64,000 nt of DNA, taken from Oscillospiraceae bacterium (GTDB taxonomy: Bacteria > Bacillota > Clostridia > Oscillospirales > Oscillospiraceae). The position numbers were made by a program, and so were the translations under genes. Below, piece by piece: positions 34,431 through 42,604 of the stretch (positions within the stretch are counted from its first letter, which is position 1; each line of letters starts with the position of its first letter). The stretch covers positions 1 through 64,000 of the forward strand of contig JAFYAU010000055.1 in NCBI GenBank assembly GCA_017540565.1, read 5' to 3'. The notes beneath the pieces are model-generated. The model saw only the letters and a program-made list of their open reading frames with translations, did not search any database and was not told the DNA's origin.

Positions 34431-36224
34431 TCAGTTGGCATAGAGTTCGGACGGTTCGGCTTCCACGGTCTTGGCGCCCTCCACGACGTCCCTTCCGTAG
34501 GGGAAGGCGACCCTGTCCTCCGTGGTAAGACCGCCCTTGATCTCGGAGTATTCCCCCCAGAGATCCCTGCCGGTCTGGACGGAACGCTTTTCAAGGGTAT
34601 CGTCTTCACCGCGCACAAAGACATATTTTTTGCCGTTGTCCGAGCGGATGAAGCATTTCTGCAGATACCATGACGTGCCGGCCTCCTCGGCGACCTTCTC
34701 GTACGAAACGCCGACGTAATCGTATTCACGCAGTTCCGCGCTCTCGTCGATGAACACCTGGAAGGGATACCAGGACACGTTGTTGTTCCCGTTGGTCCAG
34801 GCATCGGCGTTCTCGGCGGGATACTCCCTGTCGATGCTGACGATCTGGCCCGTATAGCTCATGCCGTTCTGATAGGACATGACGTTTACTTCCTGTCCCT
34901 CGTAGATGGTGTCCAGTTCGAGTTCGCTGACATAGCAGGTCACGGTGTATCCGCCGCCTCCGCTCACCTCTACGACGGCCTCGCCGTTGATGAAGGACTC
35001 CTGCGGATCGCGGACGGCCTTCACGATGCCGTCCAGCGTGCTCACAACGATGCCGTCACCGGCTTCCTTCTGTTTTCTGGCGTAATCCACGCGGGCAATC
35101 CTGATGTCCAGTTCGAGCTCAGAAATCTTCTTTTCGAGTTCCGCGGTCATCTGGGCGATCTCCGCTCTTGAATACGCGCTGGAAAGCAGATCCCACACCC
35201 TGTCCAGCTGCTTCTGGAGGCTCTTGATCTCATCGGTCTCCTCAATGACCGGGGAATCCAGTTCCTGAGGTTCAAACACGCTCACCGTCCAGGTCAGGTC
35301 GGTGTCGCCGGAGGGGACGGGAGACGGCGCCGGGGCCGGTTCGTCCCCCTGATCGTCGGCCGCCGGGGGATCGGGCTGCTCCTCTTCGCTTTCCTGTCCG
35401 GGGTCTTCGTGTCCGGGGTCTTCCTGCACGGGATCTTCCTGTCCGGGATCTTCCTGCCCGGATTCGGTGGGATCCGTCACGGGATCGGGCTGCGGCTCGT
35501 CACCGCCGTCATCGGGAACGACGGGGTCCGGGGACGGAGGCGGGGTGGGCGTTCCTCCGTTCCTGGCAAAGTGGAGGCCGGTATATCCCGTATAGTTTCC
35601 GCCTTCGTTCCTGACGAGGACCAGCCAGAGGTCGCTGCGCCCCTGGAGCAGTTTTACGGGATCGTACGGAGTCCCGTCGTGTCTCTCCACATAGAGCGGA
35701 GACGAGGATGTTCCCTCGCCGACGGGCAGTTCGACCGGCTTCCCCTGCTCCTCGTAAACTTTTTCCCATGCCTTGTCCAGCTTGCTCTGCAGGGCGTTGG
35801 CCTGAGATTCCAGGTATTCTCTTGAGGCGGCGTTGCGCAGACTGTTCAGTTCGCCCTGGGAAGTCTTGATCTCCAGTTCCTTTTTTTCTATCGTGATCTG
35901 GTCTTTCTCCAGCTCGATGTCCGTGAGCGTGGTATCGTAGGCCATGAGGCTGTCGCCTTTCTTGACGACATCCCCTTCCTTGACGAAGATCTCCCGGACC
36001 GACTGGCTTTCGGAAAGATACAGCTTCTGGATGTTGCTCATCCTCACGCTTCCGTAGGACTCGGCGGTATCTCCCCAGTAGGTCGTCATGAAGTTTTCAA
36101 CGGAATAGACCTTGACCGGGGAGCGGTTGGCTGCCCGGATTCCGGTCATGATCCCCCAGGCGGCGCCGATGACTCCGACGGTGACCAGAACGCCGATCAG
36201 TACGCGTTTCAATGTCTTATTCAC
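34431..36224 (-). CDS. Membrane-fusion/adaptor protein with Pro-Glu-Asp-rich insert
   Basis: This roughly 597-residue HlyD/MacA-like adaptor has an N-terminal membrane anchor (about 7-28), a barrel-sandwich lipoyl-type segment (VREIFVKEGDVVKKGDSLMAYD), and coiled-coil arms, then the second lipoyl half and beta-barrel. Between the two coiled-coil arms lies a long low-complexity insert with tandem EDPGQ/EDPVQ-type pentapeptides and proline runs, so the protein is much longer than the usual 350-450 residues. GTG 36224 is chosen because GGGAGGTG lies 6 nt upstream. Confidence 0.85.
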   Translation of the reverse strand: MNKTLKRVLIGVLVTVGVIGAAWGIMTGIRAANRSPVKVYSVENFMTTYWGDTAESYGSVRMSNIQKLYLSESQSVREIFVKEGDVVKKGDSLMAYDTTLTDIELEKDQITIEKKELEIKTSQGELNSLRNAASREYLESQANALQSKLDKAWEKVYEEQGKPVELPVGEGTSSSPLYVERHDGTPYDPVKLLQGRSDLWLVLVRNEGGNYTGYTGLHFARNGGTPTPPPSPDPVVPDDGGDEPQPDPVTDPTESGQEDPGQEDPVQEDPGHEDPGQESEEEQPDPPAADDQGDEPAPAPSPVPSGDTDLTWTVSVFEPQELDSPVIEETDEIKSLQKQLDRVWDLLSSAYSRAEIAQMTAELEKKISELELDIRIARVDYARKQKEAGDGIVVSTLDGIVKAVRDPQESFINGEAVVEVSGGGGYTVTCYVSELELDTIYEGQEVNVMSYQNGMSYTGQIVSIDREYPAENADAWTNGNNNVSWYPFQVFIDESAELREYDYVGVSYEKVAEEAGTSWYLQKCFIRSDNGKKYVFVRGEDDTLEKRSVQTGRDLWGEYSEIKGGLTTEDRVAFPYGRDVVEGAKTVEAEPSELYAN

Positions 36225-36897
36225 CGTCGTCACCTCCCGTGAGGATGCCGTCCTTGATGTATCTGATCATCTGCGCACGCTCCGCGACGCCTCTGTCGTG
36301 CGTGATCACGATGATCGTGCTGCCGTCGACATGAAGCCTTTCGAAAAGATCCATGACCTGTGCGCCGGAAGCCGAATCCAGCGCGCCGGTAGGCTCGTCG
36401 GCAAGAAGAAGCCGGGGGTGGTTCACGATAGCCCGTGCGATCGCCACGCGCTGGCTCTGACCGCCGGACAGCTGATCCGGCCGGAAATCCGCCCGGTCGC
36501 CCAGACCGACGGTCTCGAGCGCTTCGCGCGCCCGCTCCTTCCGTTCCGCTTTGGATACCCCGGCGTAGAGGAGGGGCAGCGCCACGTTGTCCAGCGCCGT
36601 CATCTTCGGAAGGAGATGGAAGGACTGGAATACGAATCCGATATCCCGGTTGCGGATGTCCGAGAGCTGACGGGAGGAGCATTTCCCGATATCCACGTCT
36701 CCGAGAAGGTACGTCCCGCTGGTCGGAACGTCCAGGCACCCGATCAGATTCATGAGGGTCGTCTTTCCGCTGCCGGAAGGCCCCATGATGGCAAGGTAGT
36801 CCCCTTTCTCGACCGTGAGGCTGATATGCTTGAGGACGGGATTCATCGTCTTGCCCATCGGGTAATCCTTGCATATATCTGTCATCTGAAGGATCAT
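36217..36897 (-). CDS. MacB/LolD-type ABC transporter ATPase
   Basis: This 226-residue ATPase has Walker A GPSGSGKTT, Q-loop VFQSFHLLP, signature LSGGQSQR, Walker B LLLADEPTGALD and the H-loop VITHDRG. It powers the FtsX-domain permease of the same operon. ATG 36897 is preferred because GAGGGGTG lies upstream. An earlier GTG would overlap the preceding stop with no spacing for ribosome binding. The 3' end overlaps the adaptor gene by 8 nt. Confidence 0.92.
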   Translation of the reverse strand: MILQMTDICKDYPMGKTMNPVLKHISLTVEKGDYLAIMGPSGSGKTTLMNLIGCLDVPTSGTYLLGDVDIGKCSSRQLSDIRNRDIGFVFQSFHLLPKMTALDNVALPLLYAGVSKAERKERAREALETVGLGDRADFRPDQLSGGQSQRVAIARAIVNHPRLLLADEPTGALDSASGAQVMDLFERLHVDGSTIIVITHDRGVAERAQMIRYIKDGILTGGDDGE

Positions 36898-36902
36898 CGC
36901 GT

Positions 36903-38180
36903 TCACCCCTCGGCGCCGGATTCCACGACGGCAGAGTCATCGAAGAACTCCATTGGCTCTTCCATGGGCTCTTCCATTGGAACTTCCACGGGAACTTCCG
37001 CAGGCATCATACCGCCCATATCGAAGGACTGGCTCTCTCCTTCACCGGGAGCGAAGTCCGCCTCGCTGTAGGTGGTGCAGGTCATTCCGGGTTTCAGGTT
37101 CTCTTCGGGAAATGCGATGAAGTCAGAGGCGTCGAGGCCGGAGATGACGGTGTAGGTGTCCATCATCTCATCGTGTCCGCCGAGATTCAGCTTTCTCTTC
37201 TCAAGCTTTCCGGACCCGTTCTGCGCCCATACCCAGGGAGAGGAGTCGGCGTCCAGGATGTAATAGGAGGGCAGCTGGATGATGTCCTCCTCGGGAACGG
37301 CATCGGTGCCCGGCTCGATATACACGTGCTGGCCGAGCATCAGGCCGTCCGAAGAATCGAGCGCGACATAGAAGGGATACTTGGAGGAAGAGCCGGTCTC
37401 GTCGGAATAGTAATTGCTGTTCTGCGCGGGGTTCTCGTAATCGATGGAGCGGACGGTCCCGGTCCACGTCTGATCATCAGTGCGGGAGTGTACGAGGACG
37501 ACACCGCCTTCCGTGATGGAAGCGATGTTCGCTTCATTTACGTAACCCTTGATCAGATAACCCTCGTTGGCAACAATGGAGATGAACGGCAGAGGATTTC
37601 CCCTGTCGTCGTATCCGCCCTGTTCGTTGATCGCCTGGATGCGCCCGGTGACGGGAGAAACGACGGAGGCGTTCTGCATGCTGTTCTCCAGCTTGGAGAT
37701 CTCGTTCTCCTTGCTCTTGAGATTGTATTCCGCCTCGGTGATCTGAGTCTCCACGTCCCTGATCTCGAGACTGAGTTCGAGCTCCAGGTTTCCGTTGGCT
37801 TTTGCCTTCTGCTTCTCCAGGTCTTCCTTCTGGCTCTTCAGATTGGCGAGAGAGGCCTGCTGCTGTTCCAGCGTCAGCTTCGCCTTCTCAAGGTCCAGCT
37901 GCCCTGCCTCCATGTCATAGGTGAACAGCACGTCTCCCTGGACGACGTCGTCCCCTGCGGAGACCTTGATCTCGTCGATCTTGAAGCTCTCGTCCTTCTC
38001 GATCTTCGTCTCCTCCCCCGCACTGACGATTCCCGCAAAGCGGTTCGAAAGGCCGACGGGACCCAGACCGCAGATCATGCGGACGCTCTGCACGGAGGCG
38101 GTCTCCTCCGTGCCGCCGCACGCCGTCAGCGTGCAGGCCATAAAGACGACGGCAAGTAATATGAGTACAAATCTTTTCAT
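36903..38180 (-). CDS. Lipoprotein adaptor of the ABC export operon
   Basis: A 425-residue HlyD/RND-like adaptor with a signal peptide and lipobox LTAC (cysteine C21), a lipoyl-like half (DEIKVSAGDDVVQGDVLFTYD), a long coiled coil (about 98-165), the matching half (VVSPVTGRIQAI), and a beta-barrel. The C-terminus has repeated Glu-Pro-Met motifs (EVPVEVPMEEPMEEPMEF). It is the first gene of the operon, so this system encodes two different adaptors. Confidence 0.85.
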   Translation of the reverse strand: MKRFVLILLAVVFMACTLTACGGTEETASVQSVRMICGLGPVGLSNRFAGIVSAGEETKIEKDESFKIDEIKVSAGDDVVQGDVLFTYDMEAGQLDLEKAKLTLEQQQASLANLKSQKEDLEKQKAKANGNLELELSLEIRDVETQITEAEYNLKSKENEISKLENSMQNASVVSPVTGRIQAINEQGGYDDRGNPLPFISIVANEGYLIKGYVNEANIASITEGGVVLVHSRTDDQTWTGTVRSIDYENPAQNSNYYSDETGSSSKYPFYVALDSSDGLMLGQHVYIEPGTDAVPEEDIIQLPSYYILDADSSPWVWAQNGSGKLEKRKLNLGGHDEMMDTYTVISGLDASDFIAFPEENLKPGMTCTTYSEADFAPGEGESQSFDMGGMMPAEVPVEVPMEEPMEEPMEFFDDSAVVESGAEG

Positions 38181-38259
38181 CTTCTGGACCTCCGATGGAA
38201 GATATCTTTTCTTATGACGCGGATGATGCCGTGTTTGTTCCGTAATTATCTGCGCAAAA

Positions 38260-38281
38260 TTGTATTATCAGGATAATACAA
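38260..38281. promoter_or_regulatory. 22-bp perfect palindrome upstream of the ABC export operon
   Basis: TTGTATTATC (38260-38269) and GATAATACAA (38272-38281) are perfect inverted repeats with a 2-nt centre. The site lies 80 nt upstream of the lipoprotein adaptor gene and could be the operator for a dimeric repressor. A matching -35/-10 pair is not clear. Confidence 0.5.
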
Positions 38282-38350
38282 AACAGCCCATGCGTCAAGA
38301 CGGAATACTGTACAACAATTTGAAACGCTGATGATATAGATTCTGTATTC

Positions 38351-38378
38351 TTGACATTCTGTTCAATTCGGATAAAAT
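38351..38378 (+). promoter_or_regulatory. Promoter of tRNA-Pro
   Basis: TTGACA (38351-38356), a 16-nt spacer and TAAAAT (38373-38378), ending 16 nt before the tRNA. Confidence 0.85.
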
Positions 38379-38394
38379 GAACAGTGCCGCAGAT

Positions 38395-38470
38395 CCGGGT
38401 GTAGCGCAGCTGGTAGCGCGCCTGCTTTGGGAGCAGGATGCCGCAGGTTCGAATCCTGTCACTCGGACCA
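38395..38470 (+). tRNA. tRNA-Pro (anticodon UGG)
   Basis: A 76-nt cloverleaf: the acceptor CCGGGTG pairs with CACTCGG (one G-T pair), the anticodon stem is CCTGC/GCAGG with loop TTTGGGA giving UGG, the T arm is GCAGG-TTCGAAT-CCTGT, and CCA is encoded. It decodes CCN proline codons. Such 3' ends are frequent attachment sites for integrating elements. Confidence 0.97.
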
Positions 38471-38477
38471 CAAAGTG

Positions 38478-38524
38478 AAAAGTCCGGAAGACCGCATAAA
38501 ATAAGGGTTTTCCGGACTTTTTGC
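38478..38524 (+). terminator. Terminator of tRNA-Pro
   Basis: Inverted repeat AAAGTCCGGAA/TTCCGGACTTT (about 38479-38489 and 38510-38520) with TTTTTGC after it. Confidence 0.8.
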
Positions 38525-38593
38525 TATCACAGACAGATGCCTGTTCATGCTCAAAAACGCCCTTATTTTCCCTCGTTTTCCCTCATTTTCAAG

Positions 38594-38662
38594 TGGCCAA
38601 GTGGCCTTAAAAAGTGGCCAGGTGGCCAAAATGGTGGCCAAAAATGGCCACTTTTCTTTTTT
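38594..38662 (+). repeat. Cluster of six TGGCC repeats ending in a terminator-like hairpin
   Basis: TGGCC occurs at 38594, 38602, 38615, 38623, 38635 and 38645, mostly as TGGCCA. An 11-bp perfect pairing (38610-38620 with 38645-38655) is followed by C and a run of T, so the end could also terminate transcription. Short TTTTCCCTC repeats lie just upstream. No gene is seen from 38471 to 38688. Confidence 0.6.
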
Positions 38663-38688
38663 TGCAGAGACAGAAAAAAGGCCTTTGA

Positions 38689-39954
38689 AAAGAATTTTAC
38701 CTTCTTCTCTCTCACTGTTCAATAAGTAATAATAATTATACTATCTTCCAGCCGGATGCCGTGGTATTCGAAGCCGCCGAGTACACATTTTCAGACATCT
38801 ATTTTGACAGCAAAGAAATGCAGTCGCTCGATTACAATCCGAGTCTGTTCAACGAACATGAAAGCCTTGAAGACGCTGTCAGGAGAGCGAAAGAGTGTGC
38901 GGAACAGTATCAGGAAGCGGAAACTTCAAGTATCCTTCTGACAGCTCACGACGGATTTGACGAGGTGTTCGTGGACGCAGGTATTCCGTCGGCGCGGTAT
39001 GTGTATCTCCTTACGGACGACAACATATTCGATTTGAAAGCAGACGAAGACGGCATTTACAGCACAGGTGTTCCCCATGGCGCTGTCAGGGATCACGCGG
39101 TGCTGTATTTCGAAGACCATGCCGGCAAAAAACACTGGTCATATATCGGAGTCGAGGCGGGACTGGATTACGCGGCACAAACTGACGGCATCCATTGCTC
39201 CGGCGGAGCCGGATATGATCCGGAGAGCGGAGAATACGTATTCTCGACTGAACTGAAAGGAAATCGTTTCAATGCGGTCGGCCTGCAGCTGCTTGCAGGC
39301 GATTCCGGGAGGTATCTCTCCCCTATCCGATCAATCAAAACAACAGGGGCGTTTTACGGTTCCTATATGCATAAGGAAGATAGCGGCTGGTACCTGATAA
39401 GGCTCAAGGGAAATTCGAATCAGAAGGATGAATACGCTGATTTTCTGTCTTATCTGGTCCGTGGAGAGACATATCAGTATGCGGTTTCCGTTTCGGAGCT
39501 GTCCCGCAGGAAGATAGTCGTTGACAGTTTTGAATTCTACGGTTCTGCGTCCGGAAAGATTGAAAGGACGGAACTGGTCGGCGGCACAGAAGTATCTGCA
39601 GGCGTTGCGGAGGAAAACGGCACTTATACCATGACGACAGAAGTCGAGGGAAACCATTTCAACAAGGTCGTACTGCAACTTTCGAATCAGGAGACTGGAG
39701 AACTGATCGATCCCCTGTCATCGGAAGCGGAACCAGGAGAGAAATCGGGACGGTATTATCATGCCGGGCCGAGCGGGACATATTTTCTCAAACTCCGCGG
39801 AAACACGAATATCAAGGATGAATACATCGGATCATACGTCTGTCTGACTCAGGACAGCATGTATGAATGGTCTTACGAAGCGGAATCCATCTCTCCGGAC
39901 GCAGTGACTGTCAGTGATCTCTCCTTCTGCAGCCTGTGCGATCCAATCGAGTGA
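38689..39954 (+). pseudogene. 5'-truncated AlgX/SGNH-like protein with two C-terminal repeats
   Basis: The open frame runs from the in-frame stop at 38686-38688 to TGA at 39954. Protein-like sequence begins abruptly near 38728 (NYTIFQPDAVVFEAAEYTF), with no ribosome binding site and no signal peptide; GTG 38761 is the first formal start. The first 60 residues resemble the end of SGNH/AlgX-like domains of polysaccharide acetylation proteins, from memory only. Two repeats with a 130-residue period follow (for example FSTELKGNRFN at 161 and MTTEVEGNHFN at 291; LKGNSNQKDEY and LRGNTNIKDEY). The likely reading is a gene that lost its 5' part next to tRNA-Pro. Confidence 0.6.
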
Positions 39955-39974
39955 ATAGTCCCCGTTTCACACAT

Positions 39975-40019
39975 TTAGAAAACCCGCCGGTCAGGTTCTG
40001 GTACAGCCTGGCCGGCGGG
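39975..40019 (-). terminator. Terminator of the capD-like gene
   Basis: CCCGCCGG (39983-39990) pairs with CCGGCGGG (40012-40019), with further CAGG/CCTG pairing inside. On the minus strand TTTTCTAAAT follows. Confidence 0.75.
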
Positions 40020-40059
40020 CGAATGCTTTATGCGGTATCCTGATTCGTATAACAGAGAA

Positions 40060-42030
40060 TCATTTGCTGGGGTGATAGGTGTCCACGATCTTCTCCGTCA
40101 GCTGCTTGATGTCCTTCCTGTTGGCATACGCCGATTTCATCAGATCGATGAGTTCGTGGAAGAAGACGTTGTAATCGATCTTAACCGGCATGCCGATATG
40201 GATCAGATCGTTGTCCGTCTTTCGCAGTCCTTCCTCCTGCATGAGTTTTTCCTCATACAGCTTTTCGCCGGGGCGCAGTCCGGTATAGACGATCTTGATA
40301 TCCTCGTCCGGCTTGAGTCCGGACAGCTTTATCATGTTCCTGGCAAGCGTGTCGATCTTCATCGGTGCGCCCATATCGAGGACGAAGATCTCGCCTCCGT
40401 GCGCATAGGTGCCAGCGAGAAGGACAAGGCTTACGGCTTCGGGGATCGTCATGAAGTAACGGATGATGTCGGGATGGGTGACCGTTACAGGACCGCCCTT
40501 CTCGATCTGCTTTTTGAATATGGGAATCACGGACCCGTTGCTTCCGAGTACGTTTCCGAAACGTACGGCGACGAATTCGGTCCTGATGTTTCTGAAGATC
40601 TCTCCGGTGCCGTCCTTGTCGCAGTTCTCTTCACCGGCGTGCGTGAAGAGCTGGGGGATCTCGTTTGCTTTTCCGGTTTTGATCTTCGCGTCGAAACTCT
40701 GGATGATCATCTCGCACAGGCGCTTGCTGGCGCCCATGATGTTCGTCGGATTCACGGCCTTGTCCGTCGAGATGAGAACGAACCGCTCGCATCCGTGCAC
40801 CATGGCGGCATAGGCCGTCTTGTAAGTGCCGATCGTGTTGTTCTTGATGGCTTCGCAGGGAGAATCCTCCATCAGGGGAACATGCTTGTGCGCTGCGGCA
40901 TGATACACGATCTGCGGCTTCAGTTCTTCGAAGAGCTGGAACACTTTCCTGCTGTCGCGCACGGAACCGATCTCGACCAGCAGATTGAGATCCGGATGCT
41001 TTTCCAGGAGTTCCAGCTGGATGTCATAGGCGTTGTTCTCATAAATATCGAAGATGATCAGCATCTCCGGGTCATGAGCGGCGATCTGCCGGCAGAGCTC
41101 GGAGCCGATGGATCCCCCGCCGCCGGTCACGAGTACACGTTTGCCGTGGATGAAATCGAAAACCTCGTTCAGATCCGCCTTGATGGGTTCCCTTCCCAGC
41201 AGGTCTTCGATGGATACGTCGCGCATGGCGCTGACGTTGACTTCGCCCAGGAGCAGCTGATACATTCCGGGCAGGTTCTTCAGCTCGCAGCCGGTCTCCT
41301 TGCAGATGTTGAGGATTTCCTGCCGTTCCGCGGCGGAAGCGCTGGGAATGGCAATGTAGATCTTGTCAATGTTGTACTTATCTGCGTTGTACAGAATGTC
41401 GTCCCGGCCGCCCACGATGGGAACGCCGTCAAGATATCTGCTCCATTTGTTGGGATTGTCGTCGATCACGCAGAATACACGCTCGCGGATCTCGGAAGAG
41501 CGCTTGATGTCACGCAGGATCATCTGGCCTGCGGAACCGGCCCCGATGATCATTACGTGCTTGAAGGAAGGACCGCGCGTCTTCGAGCGGATGATAAGCA
41601 GAAACCGGTAGGAAAACCGGATGCCCAGAACAAAGATGAACTGCAGCATCAGCCCGATGACGTAATAGGAAATGGGCATGCGGAGGAAGAAGACGGTGAT
41701 GAGCACGGTGTGAAGGATGCCGGTGATCACGGAAGATACGCCGACCCTTACCAGCTCGGTAATGCTGGCAAACCGCCATATGCTCTGATACAGCTTCAGG
41801 AGGAAAAAGACCGCAATGCAGACGATTGTGTAGATCGGCACAAACTTCTCCCATGCTGTGAGATAACGGACGGGAATCGAATCAAACCGCAGATCGAAGC
41901 GCAGCCACAGGCCGAGGAAGTAGGCCAGATTGACCGCGATAATATCGTATATTACGAGCAGGATCGAAATGAGATGCCAGTGTTCAAAACCTGTCTTTTT
42001 CTTCCGTTCATTTAAATTGTTGCTGTTCAC
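40060..42030 (-). CDS. Membrane-anchored nucleoside-diphosphate sugar 4,6-dehydratase
   Basis: This roughly 656-residue protein is of the CapD/WbpM/PglF type. Four N-terminal helices (about 15-150) precede a CoA-binding-like Rossmann domain (VMIIGAGSAGQMILRDI) and a C-terminal SDR domain with VLVTGGGGSIGSEL and catalytic HAAAHKHVPLMED and STDKAVNPTNIMGASKR (the usual Tyr-x3-Lys is Met-x3-Lys in this class). It makes UDP-4-keto-6-deoxy sugars for surface glycans. GTG 42030 with GGGAG 9 nt upstream is chosen; an earlier GTG at 42060 has no site. Confidence 0.9.
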   Translation of the reverse strand: MNSNNLNERKKKTGFEHWHLISILLVIYDIIAVNLAYFLGLWLRFDLRFDSIPVRYLTAWEKFVPIYTIVCIAVFFLLKLYQSIWRFASITELVRVGVSSVITGILHTVLITVFFLRMPISYYVIGLMLQFIFVLGIRFSYRFLLIIRSKTRGPSFKHVMIIGAGSAGQMILRDIKRSSEIRERVFCVIDDNPNKWSRYLDGVPIVGGRDDILYNADKYNIDKIYIAIPSASAAERQEILNICKETGCELKNLPGMYQLLLGEVNVSAMRDVSIEDLLGREPIKADLNEVFDFIHGKRVLVTGGGGSIGSELCRQIAAHDPEMLIIFDIYENNAYDIQLELLEKHPDLNLLVEIGSVRDSRKVFQLFEELKPQIVYHAAAHKHVPLMEDSPCEAIKNNTIGTYKTAYAAMVHGCERFVLISTDKAVNPTNIMGASKRLCEMIIQSFDAKIKTGKANEIPQLFTHAGEENCDKDGTGEIFRNIRTEFVAVRFGNVLGSNGSVIPIFKKQIEKGGPVTVTHPDIIRYFMTIPEAVSLVLLAGTYAHGGEIFVLDMGAPMKIDTLARNMIKLSGLKPDEDIKIVYTGLRPGEKLYEEKLMQEEGLRKTDNDLIHIGMPVKIDYNVFFHELIDLMKSAYANRKDIKQLTEKIVDTYHPSK

Positions 42031-42138
42031 GGATATCACACTCCCGGCCGAGATGGCCACCGCAAAGCTTTTGTTATCAAGCCTGTCCGTGCAGGATTAT
42101 GAAGAAGGATATTTGTTTTCATAAATATACAATTCTAT

Positions 42139-42167
42139 ACTATATCACCCAAAGCAGGGATTGTCCA
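42139..42167 (-). promoter_or_regulatory. Promoter of the capD-like gene
   Basis: TGGACA (42162-42167), a 17-nt spacer and TATAGT (42139-42144) on the minus strand. Confidence 0.65.
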
Positions 42168-42174
42168 CTATCAT

Positions 42175-42224
42175 CCGAAAAGACGGGGCGTTACGGAATC
42201 CGAAAAGACAGGGCGTTACGGAAA
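42175..42224. repeat. 25-bp tandem direct repeat
   Basis: Two copies beginning CCGAAAAGAC and ending GTTACGGAA, at 42175-42199 and 42200-42224, differ at one internal base (G or A) and at the last base. They lie between the divergent capD-like and T-box promoters. Otherwise nothing is seen between 42168 and 42271. Confidence 0.75.
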
Positions 42225-42271
42225 TTGCAGGATTTGCCGAAAGAACCTGCAAAAATCATCAGATAAGACCT

Positions 42272-42300
42272 TGACATACGCCGGGACCGATGGTATTATG
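42272..42300 (+). promoter_or_regulatory. Promoter of the branched-chain amino acid operon
   Basis: TTGACA (42272-42277), a 17-nt spacer and TATTAT (42295-42300). Transcription would begin near 42307, at the 5' end of the T-box leader. Confidence 0.88.
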
Positions 42301-42304
42301 CAAA

Positions 42305-42578
42305 AAATGCGTTGAAAGGGAAAAAGCTGTTTATCCAGATGTCAGAGAGCCGGCGGATGGTGCGAGCCGGCAGATGGACATTCAGCGAGCTCTCCCTGGA
42401 GCTTCCTGGCTGAACGGACGAGGTCTGAGTAGGCGGGACGGCAGCTGGCCGTTATCCCAGAAAGTGATGTTAGTCACGCAGAGTGGTCGCTTCGGCGGCA
42501 AGAAGAGTGGTACCGCAGGTCTTTAGTCCTGTCTCTTTGTTTACGGATTTCCGTAGGAGAGACGGGCTTTCTTGTTTT
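42305..42578 (+). promoter_or_regulatory. T-box riboswitch leader, probably leucine-specific
   Basis: The leader has a T-box leader stem I (AGAGAG near 42343, CCGGC/GCCGG), the GAGTAGG and CCGTTATC elements of later stems, and the T-box itself GAGTGGTACCGC at 42505-42516. The antiterminator uses AAGAG (42503-42507) with CTCTT (42533-42537). The terminator uses GTCTCT (42531-42536) with AGAGAC (42558-42563), followed by a T-rich tail to 42578. The likely specifier loop contains GAGCTC between CAGC and TCCC, so the codon may be CUC (Leu). Uncharged tRNA would stabilise the antiterminator and switch the operon on. Confidence 0.9.
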
Positions 42579-42604
42579 ACGGATAAAAAGAAAGGATGAC
42601 AGAT

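Noticed and set aside
38395..38470. An intact integrated element at tRNA-Pro
   Set aside because: No integrase gene or second copy of the tRNA 3' end was seen in the following sequence, so only a scar is proposed.
40030..42015. A 661-codon plus-strand frame over the capD-like gene
   Set aside because: Antisense shadow; it lacks a start signal and covers a clear dehydratase.
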